Source: an uncultured Christensenella sp. (lineage in GTDB: Bacteria > Bacillota > Clostridia > Christensenellales > UBA3700). Taken from it: DNA of 11,245 bases. The notes beneath the pieces were generated by a model that was given only the letters and a program-made list of their open reading frames with translations, ran no database searches and was not told where the DNA came from. This document shows, in pieces, positions 1 through 7,642 of the stretch. The position numbers were made by a program, and so were the translations under genes. How positions within the stretch are numbered: position 1 is the stretch's first letter; every line of letters begins with the position of its first letter. Where the stretch lies: NCBI GenBank assembly GCA_910584035.1, contig CAJTZR010000049.1, positions 1,536 through 12,780 of the forward strand, in the 5' to 3' direction.

Positions 1-87
1 GCTAAAATTTGTATTAGCACATTATTGCTTTAATTGTTTTTCAATCATAATCTTTTGAAAAATATTTTATTAGCGTTTTATAGCTTT
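1..87. other. Intergenic tail downstream of the phosphoesterase gene
   Basis: This is the stretch after the TAA stop of the last minus-strand gene. It contains an 8-bp A/T-dominated inverted repeat (37-44 with 55-62, loop of 10) and a 5-bp inverted repeat GCTAA/TTAGC at 1-5 and 14-18. Neither is GC-rich and neither is followed by a T-run inside the window on the minus strand. No terminator can be called; one may lie beyond the window edge. No gene is visible here. Confidence 0.5.
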
Positions 88-2253
88 TTAAATTATTTGC
101 TTAGCAAAAGTGCCATCAGCATTCAAATTAATTCTTGTAACCCTGCCCTCAAAATCACTTACAATAATAAACTCTTGATTATTTGAGTTACCTAAAATCG
201 CTTTACTTAAAATACTGCTACCGATTTTGAAAGTATCAATTTTGTTACCAGTATTTTTATCTATAACGTACAAATTGCCGTCCATTGCACCAAAGTAAAT
301 TTTGTCACCTTTAATAACTATCGTTGCTTGTATGCCTTGTGAGCCTGTACCGCTATATGGTGTTGCATAAATCATATTGTCACCAGTATGACATTCCCAC
401 TTAACGGCTAAGTCGTCCATATTTAAAGCAATAACACCTTTATCATTAGTACCAATAAAAGCAATGTTGCCTTCAACTATTGGAATTGAACCGACATTAA
501 AGTTATAGCCGTGCTCCTCACCACCTATATTTAACTTAATCTCTTTTTCCAATAGAATTTTACCATTACTAGGATTAATTTGCAAAATTGTACCACTATT
601 TAAAAGATAAATATTATCCTTATAACTAAATGCAGAAGCTTGAGCATTTATCCATTTATCAAGTGTCCAATTTTTCTTTCCAGTATTTTTATTTAAAGAA
701 TAATACGCACGCCAATTGTCACCAATAATAAGTTGTTCACCAAAAATTTGCATTTTGTATGGTGATGGTTCGCCTTTACCAAAATTTGTTTTCCATAATT
801 GCTCACCAGTTTTTATATTAAAGCAAAATACAAATCTAGAATTACCACAATATACCTTGTCACCCTCACCTATAATGCCGTGCAATGTGTAACGATAAGT
901 GATAAGTTGCAAATCTGTTTCCCAAAGTTTACTGCCGTTTGTTGCATTAAGCCCATACACAATACCAGAGGAATCTTGAATAACAACTACCCCGTCATTT
1001 ATATAAAAGTTATTTTTTATAGATGTTGCAGTATGGAATTCCCAAATAGTTTTACCATCTTTATTTAAATCTAAACAAGCGAATACTGGGTCACGTGGAT
1101 AGTCATTTTCCATCATACCCACATAAATTTTATTATCTACAAGTTGTGGGTCAGTATATAAGTTTCTGCCACTAAGTTGCTTTTGCCAAGCGTAACCTAA
1201 CTCGCTTGACTCTGGCACATAGTCAGTATATCTCATATAAGTTTTAGCAATAGTATTATTTTCAATCTCCACAAGGCGAACACCACCAATAGAGCCGTCA
1301 ATACCTCCAACTAGCGGAGTGGTGGAAATATTTAAAATACCATCATAATCGTTGATAAAGTTGTAGTGTAAATGTCCATTTATCCAACCAATTACACCCT
1401 CTTTTTTCAACTCAATTTTTTGAGTTCCAGACTTTAATACCATTCCAGTTTCGTCACGGCAGACATCGTGGTTAAAGATTACAATTTTTTTATTATCGTC
1501 TACTTTAGCAATATCATTTTTCATCCAAGTAACAACATCACCAAAAGTATACTTAGCTGGATAATCACCATAAGCCAAAGATGATACAATATAATGTACA
1601 TTACCAACATCAAAAGAATAATTTACTGGTCCATATAAATCTTCAAATAATTGTTCACCATACTTGCCATAATTTACAAAATCGTGGTTACCAATTGTAT
1701 ATCTTACTGGAATACCCATATTTTCACTATTCATATCAACAATATGTTGTTTTAAACCAGCCTCATAACAAATATCGCCAGTATGTATCAAAAATGCTGG
1801 ATTTGTTTCCTCAACTTGCTTTTTCAAATGATTAAACCAATCACCCACACCTTTCTCATTAATTTCTGTATCAGAAATTTGCATAAATGTATGATTAGTT
1901 TCGTCTACATTCTTTTTATTTAGAGTAAAATTGTACTCATCAGTTTTCCTATCAATCTCTTGATAGTATTTATCAGTCCAATAGCCAGTAGGATTTGTAA
2001 TTGTTACAAATCTAGCCTTATGCCAGCCTTTCAATTTAAATCTGCCGTCTGCACCAGTTTGAACAACATTCCTACCATCTGTAACACTTACATTTGCAAT
2101 AGGAGTATTGTTACTATCCATAACAATACCAGTTGTTGGTACTGTGGCTACGCCAAAATAAATACCAGTAGAAATACCGCCTAAAATCGCCAAACTCGCA
2201 AGAACAATAACAACGATTAAGGCAATCTTTTTTGCTTTGCTACTTAAAGTCAT
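88..2253 (-). CDS. Membrane-anchored metallophosphoesterase fused to a PQQ-like beta-propeller
   Basis: A 721-aa protein, probably a calcineurin-like phosphohydrolase acting outside the membrane; its substrate is unknown. A basic N-terminus (KAKK) followed by a hydrophobic helix at about 8-36 suggests a signal anchor or uncleaved signal peptide with the rest outside. Residues about 42-115 resemble the MetallophosN/carboxypeptidase-regulatory beta-sandwich. The phosphoesterase domain (about 120-335) shows the metal motifs SDTE (D128), GD (D160), GNHD (N189/H190), NHD (H262) and GHLH (H294/H296). Motif I normally reads D-x-H; here the His is Glu130. Residues about 360-721 carry seven PQQ/WD-like repeats of the form N-x-x-[TN]G-x-x-[LI]W, for example near 400, 440, 482, 524, 563, 615 and 668, consistent with a seven-bladed propeller. 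The start is ATG at 2253, because a TTG 12 bases upstream lies at the edge of the GGAGGA ribosome binding site. Domain calls are strong; activity and location are inferred. Confidence 0.9.
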   Translation of the reverse strand: MTLSSKAKKIALIVVIVLASLAILGGISTGIYFGVATVPTTGIVMDSNNTPIANVSVTDGRNVVQTGADGRFKLKGWHKARFVTITNPTGYWTDKYYQEIDRKTDEYNFTLNKKNVDETNHTFMQISDTEINEKGVGDWFNHLKKQVEETNPAFLIHTGDICYEAGLKQHIVDMNSENMGIPVRYTIGNHDFVNYGKYGEQLFEDLYGPVNYSFDVGNVHYIVSSLAYGDYPAKYTFGDVVTWMKNDIAKVDDNKKIVIFNHDVCRDETGMVLKSGTQKIELKKEGVIGWINGHLHYNFINDYDGILNISTTPLVGGIDGSIGGVRLVEIENNTIAKTYMRYTDYVPESSELGYAWQKQLSGRNLYTDPQLVDNKIYVGMMENDYPRDPVFACLDLNKDGKTIWEFHTATSIKNNFYINDGVVVIQDSSGIVYGLNATNGSKLWETDLQLITYRYTLHGIIGEGDKVYCGNSRFVFCFNIKTGEQLWKTNFGKGEPSPYKMQIFGEQLIIGDNWRAYYSLNKNTGKKNWTLDKWINAQASAFSYKDNIYLLNSGTILQINPSNGKILLEKEIKLNIGGEEHGYNFNVGSIPIVEGNIAFIGTNDKGVIALNMDDLAVKWECHTGDNMIYATPYSGTGSQGIQATIVIKGDKIYFGAMDGNLYVIDKNTGNKIDTFKIGSSILSKAILGNSNNQEFIIVSDFEGRVTRINLNADGTFAKQII

Positions 2254-2257
2254 AATT

Positions 2258-2263
2258 TCCTCC
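2258..2263 (-). promoter_or_regulatory. Ribosome binding site deciding the phosphoesterase start
   Basis: On the minus strand this reads GGAGGA, four bases before the ATG at 2253. The longer open frame could begin at a TTG (2265-2263), but that codon overlaps the first G of this Shine-Dalgarno sequence and has no site of its own. The ATG is therefore the real start. Confidence 0.85.
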
Positions 2264-2297
2264 AAATTACTTCTATCAACATTTGTGGTAAATGCAA

Positions 2298-2328
2298 ATT
2301 ATGTTTTGTAAAATTTAAGAAAACTCAA
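2298..2328 (-). promoter_or_regulatory. Possible promoter for the phosphoesterase gene
   Basis: On the minus strand TTGAGT (2328-2323) is followed after 19 bases by CATAAT (2303-2298), roughly 45 bases before the start codon. The -10 hexamer is five of six to consensus, but the 19-base spacer is long and the region is A/T-rich, so chance matches are likely. The -35 overlaps one copy of an 11-bp direct repeat. Confidence 0.22.
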
Positions 2329-2355
2329 ATTTTAACAACACAAGCAAATTTTAAC
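2326..2355 (-). repeat. Two direct copies of an 11-bp element between thiI and the phosphoesterase gene
   Basis: The element GTTAAAATTTG (minus-strand reading) occurs exactly at 2355-2345 and 2336-2326, in the same orientation and 19 bases apart start to start, close to two helical turns. It lies in the 115-base gap between the thiI stop and the phosphoesterase start, next to the possible promoter. An operator for a dimeric regulator is possible, but the A/T-rich composition makes coincidence plausible. Confidence 0.45.
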
Positions 2356-2368
2356 TCACTTTAAAATT

Positions 2369-3541
2369 TTACCCACGTTTATTTGTTATTTTTACAATCT
2401 CAACATTATTAATCGCATCGTCTATCAACTCTTTAAGACCTACAATCTTATTATATTCTGCCTCTGCAACGCTTAATTTAGGCTTTATAATAGGATTTTT
2501 AGGTAAAAACACTGTACAACAATCTTCATAAGGCAAAATACTTGTTTCAAAAGTATCAATTTCCTTAGATATCTTAATAATTTCCGTCTTATCCATATCA
2601 ATCAAAGGTCTTAAAATAGGCAAGTTTTTTGCTCTACTATTTGTTACTGTTAGGCTTTCAAGCGTTTGAGATGCAACTTGTCCCAAGCTTTCACCAGTAA
2701 TCAATGCACCACATTTTTGTTCAATCGCAATTTTTTCAGCAATTTCAACCATAATCATACGCATAACGGTAATCATAAAGTCCTCACGACAATATTGATG
2801 AATAGCTTGCTGAATTTTAGTAAATGGAACAACAAACAAAGGAAAATGTCCGCAATATCCGCTTATTATTTTTCCCAACTCAATTACTTTTTCCTTGGCT
2901 TGAATGCTTGTAAATGGATAGCTATGAAAATGTATGCCGTTAATTTGCATACCACGCTTTGCCATTCTAAAACCAGCGACTGGGCTATCTATTCCACCGC
3001 TTAAAAGCAATAGACCTTTTCCGCTACTACCAACTGGCATCCCCTCAAAGCACTTTATATTTTTAAAGAATATGTATGTAGTTTTATTTTCTCTTATATC
3101 CACATTAATATTCAATTGTGGTTCGTGCAAGTCAACTACCATATCTGGTTTACGCACCAAAATATCGCCACCAATTTGACTTGCAATCTCTGTGCTAGTT
3201 AAATTAATTGTCTTATCTGCACGTTTAACAGTAACTCTGAACTTTTGAGCAACTGGCAAACTATCGCAAATTAAATCTGCTATTTTATCAATATCAGTAT
3301 GCATTTTTATTGCAGGACTAAGTGAGTGAATACCAAATACTTTTTGCAATGTTTGGATAATATTATCCTCTATCTCATTATCATATCCCGCTACATAAAA
3401 TCTGTTATGAGATTTTTCTATCACGCAATCGTAAATACTCAATGCGTTTTTTATATTTCTCTCAAGCAAGTTTTCAAAAAACCTTTTATTTTTGCCTTTT
3501 AAAAAAATCTCACCGAATCTTATTAAAATAACTTTTTCCAT
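2369..3541 (-). CDS. thiI: tRNA 4-thiouridine synthase ThiI (rhodanese-less)
   Basis: A 390-aa cytosolic enzyme that adenylates U8 of tRNA and exchanges oxygen for sulfur to make 4-thiouridine; ThiI can also supply sulfur for the thiamine thiazole. It starts with the family N-terminal ferredoxin-like region (LIRFGEIFLKGKN at 6-18), followed by a THUMP domain at about 60-165. The PP-loop ATPase domain has SGGIDSPV at 181-188, and a GES motif lies at 283-285. The tail contains EDCC (C341/C342), the region where the family catalytic cysteine sits. It ends there without the C-terminal rhodanese domain of E. coli ThiI, so it matches the short Bacillus-type form. A cysteine desulfurase lies directly upstream, as in the known nifZ-thiI pair, and should be the sulfur donor. 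The frame extends 17 codons upstream to a TTG at 3592, but the family start MEKVILIRFGE and an AGAGGA site fit ATG 3541. Confidence 0.96.
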   Translation of the reverse strand: MEKVILIRFGEIFLKGKNKRFFENLLERNIKNALSIYDCVIEKSHNRFYVAGYDNEIEDNIIQTLQKVFGIHSLSPAIKMHTDIDKIADLICDSLPVAQKFRVTVKRADKTINLTSTEIASQIGGDILVRKPDMVVDLHEPQLNINVDIRENKTTYIFFKNIKCFEGMPVGSSGKGLLLLSGGIDSPVAGFRMAKRGMQINGIHFHSYPFTSIQAKEKVIELGKIISGYCGHFPLFVVPFTKIQQAIHQYCREDFMITVMRMIMVEIAEKIAIEQKCGALITGESLGQVASQTLESLTVTNSRAKNLPILRPLIDMDKTEIIKISKEIDTFETSILPYEDCCTVFLPKNPIIKPKLSVAEAEYNKIVGLKELIDDAINNVEIVKITNKRG

Positions 3542-3547
3542 TATAAT

Positions 3548-3553
3548 TCCTCT
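3548..3553 (-). promoter_or_regulatory. Ribosome binding site deciding the thiI start
   Basis: On the minus strand this reads AGAGGA, six bases before ATG 3541. No comparable site precedes the upstream TTG at 3592, so thiI is 390 rather than 407 residues. Confidence 0.8.
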
Positions 3554-3568
3554 ACATTTATTATTTAA

Positions 3569-3596
3569 ATTATCAATTAGACAAATGAACAATCAA
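3569..3596 (-). promoter_or_regulatory. Possible thiI promoter
   Basis: On the minus strand TTGATT (3596-3591) and GATAAT (3574-3569) are separated by 16 bases. The matches to the sigma-A consensus are four of six and five of six. It sits in the 122-base gap between the desulfurase stop and the thiI ATG and would give a leader of about 20 bases. thiI could thus be transcribed both by read-through and from its own start. No terminator is visible in the gap. Confidence 0.35.
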
Positions 3597-3663
3597 GCAC
3601 TATGCACTAAAAAATCATATATTTTACATATTTAAAAAATGAGTTTCAAATAAAAATAATTAA

Positions 3664-4794
3664 CTATTTAGCCGTAAAATTATTTAAAAACTTATAACAT
3701 TCCTCAAATTCTTTTATAAAAATTTCTACCTCTTCAAAAGTAGTACAATTATCAATGCTTATTCTCAACATACCATCAAAATACTCTTTTGAAAGTCCTA
3801 ATGCAATAGGTACTCTTGTATGAGCTTTAGAGGCAGAACAAGCTGACCCAGTACCAATAATTATACCTTTATCCTCAAGCATATGAACAAGCACTTCGCC
3901 ACGAGTATCCTTTATGCTGATAGACAAAATGTTTGATAAACTTTTATCAAAATTTGTGTTAATTACACAATTAGGTACGATTTTCGTAAGGTTTTGAGCG
4001 GTATACTCAATTAATTTTTTATTTTTTTCAATATCTAATAATTTATAAGTTTTATCCAAAGCATAAGCGGTACTTACTATTCCACACACGTTTTCTGTTG
4101 CTGAACGCAAACCATTTTCTTGCCCGCCACCAAAAATAATTGGATTGATATTTACACCTTTTTTAATATAAAGTCCGCCAACGCCTTTCATTCCGTGGAA
4201 TTTATGTGCAGAAAAAGTATACAAGTCCACACCTAGCTTATTTAGATTAATAGGCATCTTACCTACTGCTTGTACTCCATCACTATGGAAAATTGCTTTT
4301 GGTGCAATAGCTTTAGTCATTGATACTAATTTTTCAATATCATTTATCCCGCCAGTTTCATTACTTACGTGCATAATTGAAACAAATGCCACATTGCTTG
4401 TCAATTTTTCCTTAAAATCATTTTCGCACACTATACCATTGCAATCGCATTTTACAAATTCTACTTGAACGCCTTGGGCTTGTAACTTTTTTGCAGATTG
4501 ATAAATCGCACTATGCTCTATTTCAGAAACAAGCACTTTACAATCTTTAAATTTTTTGCTACCAAACATTGCCATATTGTCCGACTCAGTACCACTGCCT
4601 GTAAATACAATGGTACCATTGCCGTGTAAAATGTCTAATATTTTCTGCTTTGCTGCTTTAATTTCCTTTGCAACATTTAATGCTTTTGTATACAAAGCTG
4701 ATGGATTATAATATTCTTCCACCGCATACTTTTTGATAATATCCAAAATTTCTGGATACATTGCAGTGGTTGCACTTGTATCTAAATATATCAT
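3664..4794 (-). CDS. Cysteine desulfurase (NifS/IscS family), probable sulfur donor for ThiI
   Basis: A 376-aa PLP enzyme, class V aminotransferase fold, that converts cysteine to alanine and carries the sulfur as a persulfide. Visible features are the N-terminal YLDTSATT (3-10), GTESDN (68-73), the PLP-stacking His in EIEHSAI (H94), SNETG (144-148), HSDGVQ (D172, Q175), the Schiff-base lysine in SAHKFHGMKG (K198), and the substrate arginine in LRIS (R344). The mobile active-site loop reads GTGSACSASK with catalytic C319. Length and loop fit the NifS-like enzymes. Its ATG overlaps the stop of the upstream membrane-protein gene by 4 bases (ATGA), and GGTGAGG lies 5 bases upstream, so translation is coupled. 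thiI follows downstream, which suggests a dedicated partner like Bacillus NifZ rather than a general Fe-S IscS; no iscU or suf genes are present in the window. The partnership is inferred from position. Confidence 0.94.
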   Translation of the reverse strand: MIYLDTSATTAMYPEILDIIKKYAVEEYYNPSALYTKALNVAKEIKAAKQKILDILHGNGTIVFTGSGTESDNMAMFGSKKFKDCKVLVSEIEHSAIYQSAKKLQAQGVQVEFVKCDCNGIVCENDFKEKLTSNVAFVSIMHVSNETGGINDIEKLVSMTKAIAPKAIFHSDGVQAVGKMPINLNKLGVDLYTFSAHKFHGMKGVGGLYIKKGVNINPIIFGGGQENGLRSATENVCGIVSTAYALDKTYKLLDIEKNKKLIEYTAQNLTKIVPNCVINTNFDKSLSNILSISIKDTRGEVLVHMLEDKGIIIGTGSACSASKAHTRVPIALGLSKEYFDGMLRISIDNCTTFEEVEIFIKEFEECYKFLNNFTAK

Positions 4795-5285
4795 ATAACC
4801 TCACCTTTTAATATAGTTGCATACAAATATTTATCCAAATTGCAAAGCACTTTTTTATCAGCTGTCACAATAAGATATTTTTCTTCTTCATCAGATGCTA
4901 AATCAACAATTTCATTTTGTGTGCCCTCTGCTTCGTTTTCACTTGTACTCTCACTTTCGTAATCATTCATAGGAAAAACTTGCAAATTAGCAATTTCCTC
5001 TTCAAGCACTAGCTCCTTTTTATGAGGGTATAATTTAGATATGGTAAGTTTACCATTTTGCAACTTATTTTCAACTTTAAATACAAGCTTTATAGCATAT
5101 ATTCTTGTTCCAATACTAACACCAAGTCCTAAAAACATTAATATTAGATAAAGCGGAGTTGCGAATATTGACAAGAAAAAGCCGAATAAAACTGTAATAT
5201 CACTTATTAAACCACATATCAATAATGCAATTTTTAATGAATAATTAAATGTTGATTTTTTTGAAAAAACTAATCTATAATACAT
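4791..5285 (-). CDS. Small two-helix membrane protein of unknown function with acidic linker
   Basis: I cannot assign a family with confidence. The 164-aa protein has a short basic N-terminus, two adjacent hydrophobic helices (about 16-40, with an Asp at 29, and about 44-66), then a cytoplasm-like soluble region. That region begins with a beta-rich stretch (about 69-104), continues with a 28-residue linker (108-135) with twelve Asp/Glu and no Lys/Arg, and ends with a short beta/alpha segment (137-160, YLIVTADKKVLCNLDKYLYA). The layout of two helices followed by a PH-like soluble part recalls uncharacterised clostridial proteins such as those grouped as DUF6106, but that is a guess from memory. 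The start ATG shares one base with the mutS2 stop (TAATG) and lacks a good Shine-Dalgarno site. The stop overlaps the desulfurase ATG (ATGA). It is therefore probably made by translational coupling within one operon. Confidence 0.8.
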   Translation of the reverse strand: MYYRLVFSKKSTFNYSLKIALLICGLISDITVLFGFFLSIFATPLYLILMFLGLGVSIGTRIYAIKLVFKVENKLQNGKLTISKLYPHKKELVLEEEIANLQVFPMNDYESESTSENEAEGTQNEIVDLASDEEEKYLIVTADKKVLCNLDKYLYATILKGEVI

Positions 5286-7642
5286 TATTTTAACTTAGCG
5301 ATTGTAACGCCCCATTCTCCTTCTCCGTATTGTCCTAATCTATAACTATCTATTGCGGAATGTGTTTTAAACATTTCGTGTATTGCCGTCCTTAATGCCC
5401 CGCTACCTTTGCCGTGAACTATCCTCACCTCGTGCATACCACGCAATATAGCATCGTCAAGGTATTTCTCCACAATCGACAAAGCTTCATCCACTCGCTT
5501 ACCTATAACATTACATTCCAGTGGTAAAGCTTCTTTTGTGAGTGGCTTACTTACATTTACACTCTTTGTCTTTTCCTCTACCTTTTTATTCGGTTTTATT
5601 TTTTTAACTTTACCATACTTTACGCTTGTTGTCATAAGTCCGATTTTAACAGTATACTCTGCTTTTCGTTTATCGTCTGCAACAATAATTGCCGTTTTGT
5701 CAAGCGAAGTTATATATACACTATCTCCAATCTTAATTGGTGAATTATCATACTGCTGAATTGTATCATTTTTCTCATCATCATACGACAAGTTATTTAA
5801 TTTACTTTTTAATTTTCTTGCTTCAAATAAGCCTTGTTCAGTAGGTTTTAATGCAATCTGCTTTATCTTGTCAAGTGCTTCCTCTGCCTCGTCCAAATAA
5901 TCTTGCAAAATCTTTTTTGCCTCTTTACGCATTGTTTCATTAAGCTTAGCTCTCTCTTTTTCCACAACCTCACGTTCAGAATGTGCAATATTATGTTGCA
6001 TTACTATATCTTGTTTAAGCCTTTCTATCTCTGCTTTTTCCTCTTCTGCTTGACGCCTTACCCTTTCTGCTGACAAAATAATAGCATCAAATTGAACCTT
6101 ATCCTCACTTAACAAGCTTTTTGCACGAGCAACTATTGCTTTATTTAAACCTAGTCTATCTGCAATTTGTATTGCATTTGAGCTACCAGTTGAACCTAAA
6201 AGCAACTTATAAGTAGGTGCAAAAGTGATAGGGTCAAAATCCATTGAAGCACACTCAACAATATCGTGAGTCAATGCATATTCTTTCATTTGTTGATAGT
6301 GAGTTGTTATTACAGAGGTACTACCACTTGCAACCAAATTTTCCGTAACTGCCAAGGCTAAACTTGCCCCCTCAATAGGGTCTGTACCAGCACCAAGTTC
6401 GTCAATCAAAACCAAAGTATCGCTATCCACTTTATTTGTTATATCAATAATATTAACCAAATGCGAACTAAATGTTGATAAACTTTGTTCTATGCTTTGC
6501 TCATCACCAATATCGGAAAAAATTTGATTAAACACCGCAATTTTGCTACCATACTCACAAGGTGGAAATATTCCGCAACTAGCCATAATACTAAACAAGC
6601 CAATCAATTTAAGCGTAACTGTCTTACCGCCAGTATTAGGTCCAGTAATCATTAAAACTTTTTTGCCTTGCTCTATTTTAAGTGATATTGGCACAACCTT
6701 TTGTTTGTCAATGAGTGGATGTCTACCTTTAATTATTACAATCTCACCATTATTGTTTATAATAGGTCTTTCCGCCTTAATACTATGAGCATATAAAGCC
6801 TTTGCAAAAATAATATCCAAATCAGTAAGCACATCAAAGTTTTGCCTTAAACTATCCGCCTCGCCACCAATTCTAATAGTAAATGCCTTTAAAATACGCT
6901 CAATTTCCATACTTTCATTGATACGTAAAGTTGCAATTTCATTATTTAATTGCACTATTTCAAATGGTTCAATAAAAACTGCCTTACCGCTTGCAGACTG
7001 GTCGTGAACAAGTCCTTGAAAATTATTTTTAAACTCACTCTTAACTGGTATTACAAACCTATTATTTCTAATCGTTACTAAACTATCTTGCAAATACTTA
7101 CTATAAGTAGCACTTGAAATATACATATTCAACTTATTTTTTATAGTAATGTTTATTTTTGTAATTGCATCACGTATACGCTTAAGCTCATAAGACGCAT
7201 TATCCGCCATTTCATTCTCACCTAAAATGCTCTTGTAAATGTCATTCTCAAGCATAATATCAGCAAAAAGCATATTTGCATAGTCTTTTATAAGCTCAAT
7301 TTCATTGCTGTTAATATTACCAATGCAATCACTTGCAAGTCGGGATATTTTCATTACCCTTGCAACTTTTAAAAGTTCCCCCATTGAAAGAGTAATATTT
7401 TTATCTGCTTTATCTATAACTTCGCTAATATCGTCAAAGGAAAAATCAGGACTTTCAGTAAATTCAAACAAAATCTTATCTGCTTGATAAACCTCATCAA
7501 GCAAGATATTTACAGAATTTATATTATATTGTGGGGATAGGCTCAAAATTTTCTTTTTTCCGCTTTGAGACACCGCAAATCCCTTTAAGATTTCCCTAAC
7601 TTTATTAAATTCTAAGGAACAAATTGTTTTTTCTGTTATCAT
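5285..7642 (-). CDS. mutS2: MutS2 / RqcU ATPase with C-terminal Smr domain
   Basis: A 785-aa protein, the usual length for MutS2. In Bacillus the orthologue recognises collided ribosomes and splits them with its ATPase, feeding ribosome quality control; older work linked MutS2 to suppression of recombination. The order seen is: MutS core/clamp helices (1-300), then ATPase with Walker A GPNTGGKT (334-341), signature region around EQSLSTFSSH (385-394), Walker B VLIDE (411-415) and switch His in TTHYQ (H448). A charged coiled coil follows (about 515-595), then a KOW-like segment (about 635-685) and an Smr domain (about 707-785) with HGKG at 743-746. There is no mismatch-recognition domain, which separates it from MutS1. 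The Smr LDLRG motif is degenerate (ECNVIG, 709-714). The start is ATG 7642 with AAAGGAAAG 4 bases upstream. It leads the trio continuing into the membrane protein and desulfurase. Confidence 0.96.
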   Translation of the reverse strand: MITEKTICSLEFNKVREILKGFAVSQSGKKKILSLSPQYNINSVNILLDEVYQADKILFEFTESPDFSFDDISEVIDKADKNITLSMGELLKVARVMKISRLASDCIGNINSNEIELIKDYANMLFADIMLENDIYKSILGENEMADNASYELKRIRDAITKINITIKNKLNMYISSATYSKYLQDSLVTIRNNRFVIPVKSEFKNNFQGLVHDQSASGKAVFIEPFEIVQLNNEIATLRINESMEIERILKAFTIRIGGEADSLRQNFDVLTDLDIIFAKALYAHSIKAERPIINNNGEIVIIKGRHPLIDKQKVVPISLKIEQGKKVLMITGPNTGGKTVTLKLIGLFSIMASCGIFPPCEYGSKIAVFNQIFSDIGDEQSIEQSLSTFSSHLVNIIDITNKVDSDTLVLIDELGAGTDPIEGASLALAVTENLVASGSTSVITTHYQQMKEYALTHDIVECASMDFDPITFAPTYKLLLGSTGSSNAIQIADRLGLNKAIVARAKSLLSEDKVQFDAIILSAERVRRQAEEEKAEIERLKQDIVMQHNIAHSEREVVEKERAKLNETMRKEAKKILQDYLDEAEEALDKIKQIALKPTEQGLFEARKLKSKLNNLSYDDEKNDTIQQYDNSPIKIGDSVYITSLDKTAIIVADDKRKAEYTVKIGLMTTSVKYGKVKKIKPNKKVEEKTKSVNVSKPLTKEALPLECNVIGKRVDEALSIVEKYLDDAILRGMHEVRIVHGKGSGALRTAIHEMFKTHSAIDSYRLGQYGEGEWGVTIAKLK

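Noticed and set aside
37..62. Inverted repeat TTTTTCAA/TTGAAAAA as a terminator for the phosphoesterase gene
   Set aside because: The stem is almost all A-T, the loop is 10 bases, and no T-run follows on the minus strand.
2254..2265. Upstream TTG start for the phosphoesterase, adding four residues (MEEI)
   Set aside because: The TTG overlaps the GGAGGA ribosome binding site that serves ATG 2253 and has no site of its own.
2666..3004. Open frame of 112 codons on the plus strand
   Set aside because: It lies wholly antisense to thiI, whose protein matches a known family throughout, and its translation resembles no family.
3542..3592. Upstream TTG start for thiI, adding 17 residues
   Set aside because: The extra residues do not resemble the ThiI N-terminus, and a good AGAGGA site precedes ATG 3541.
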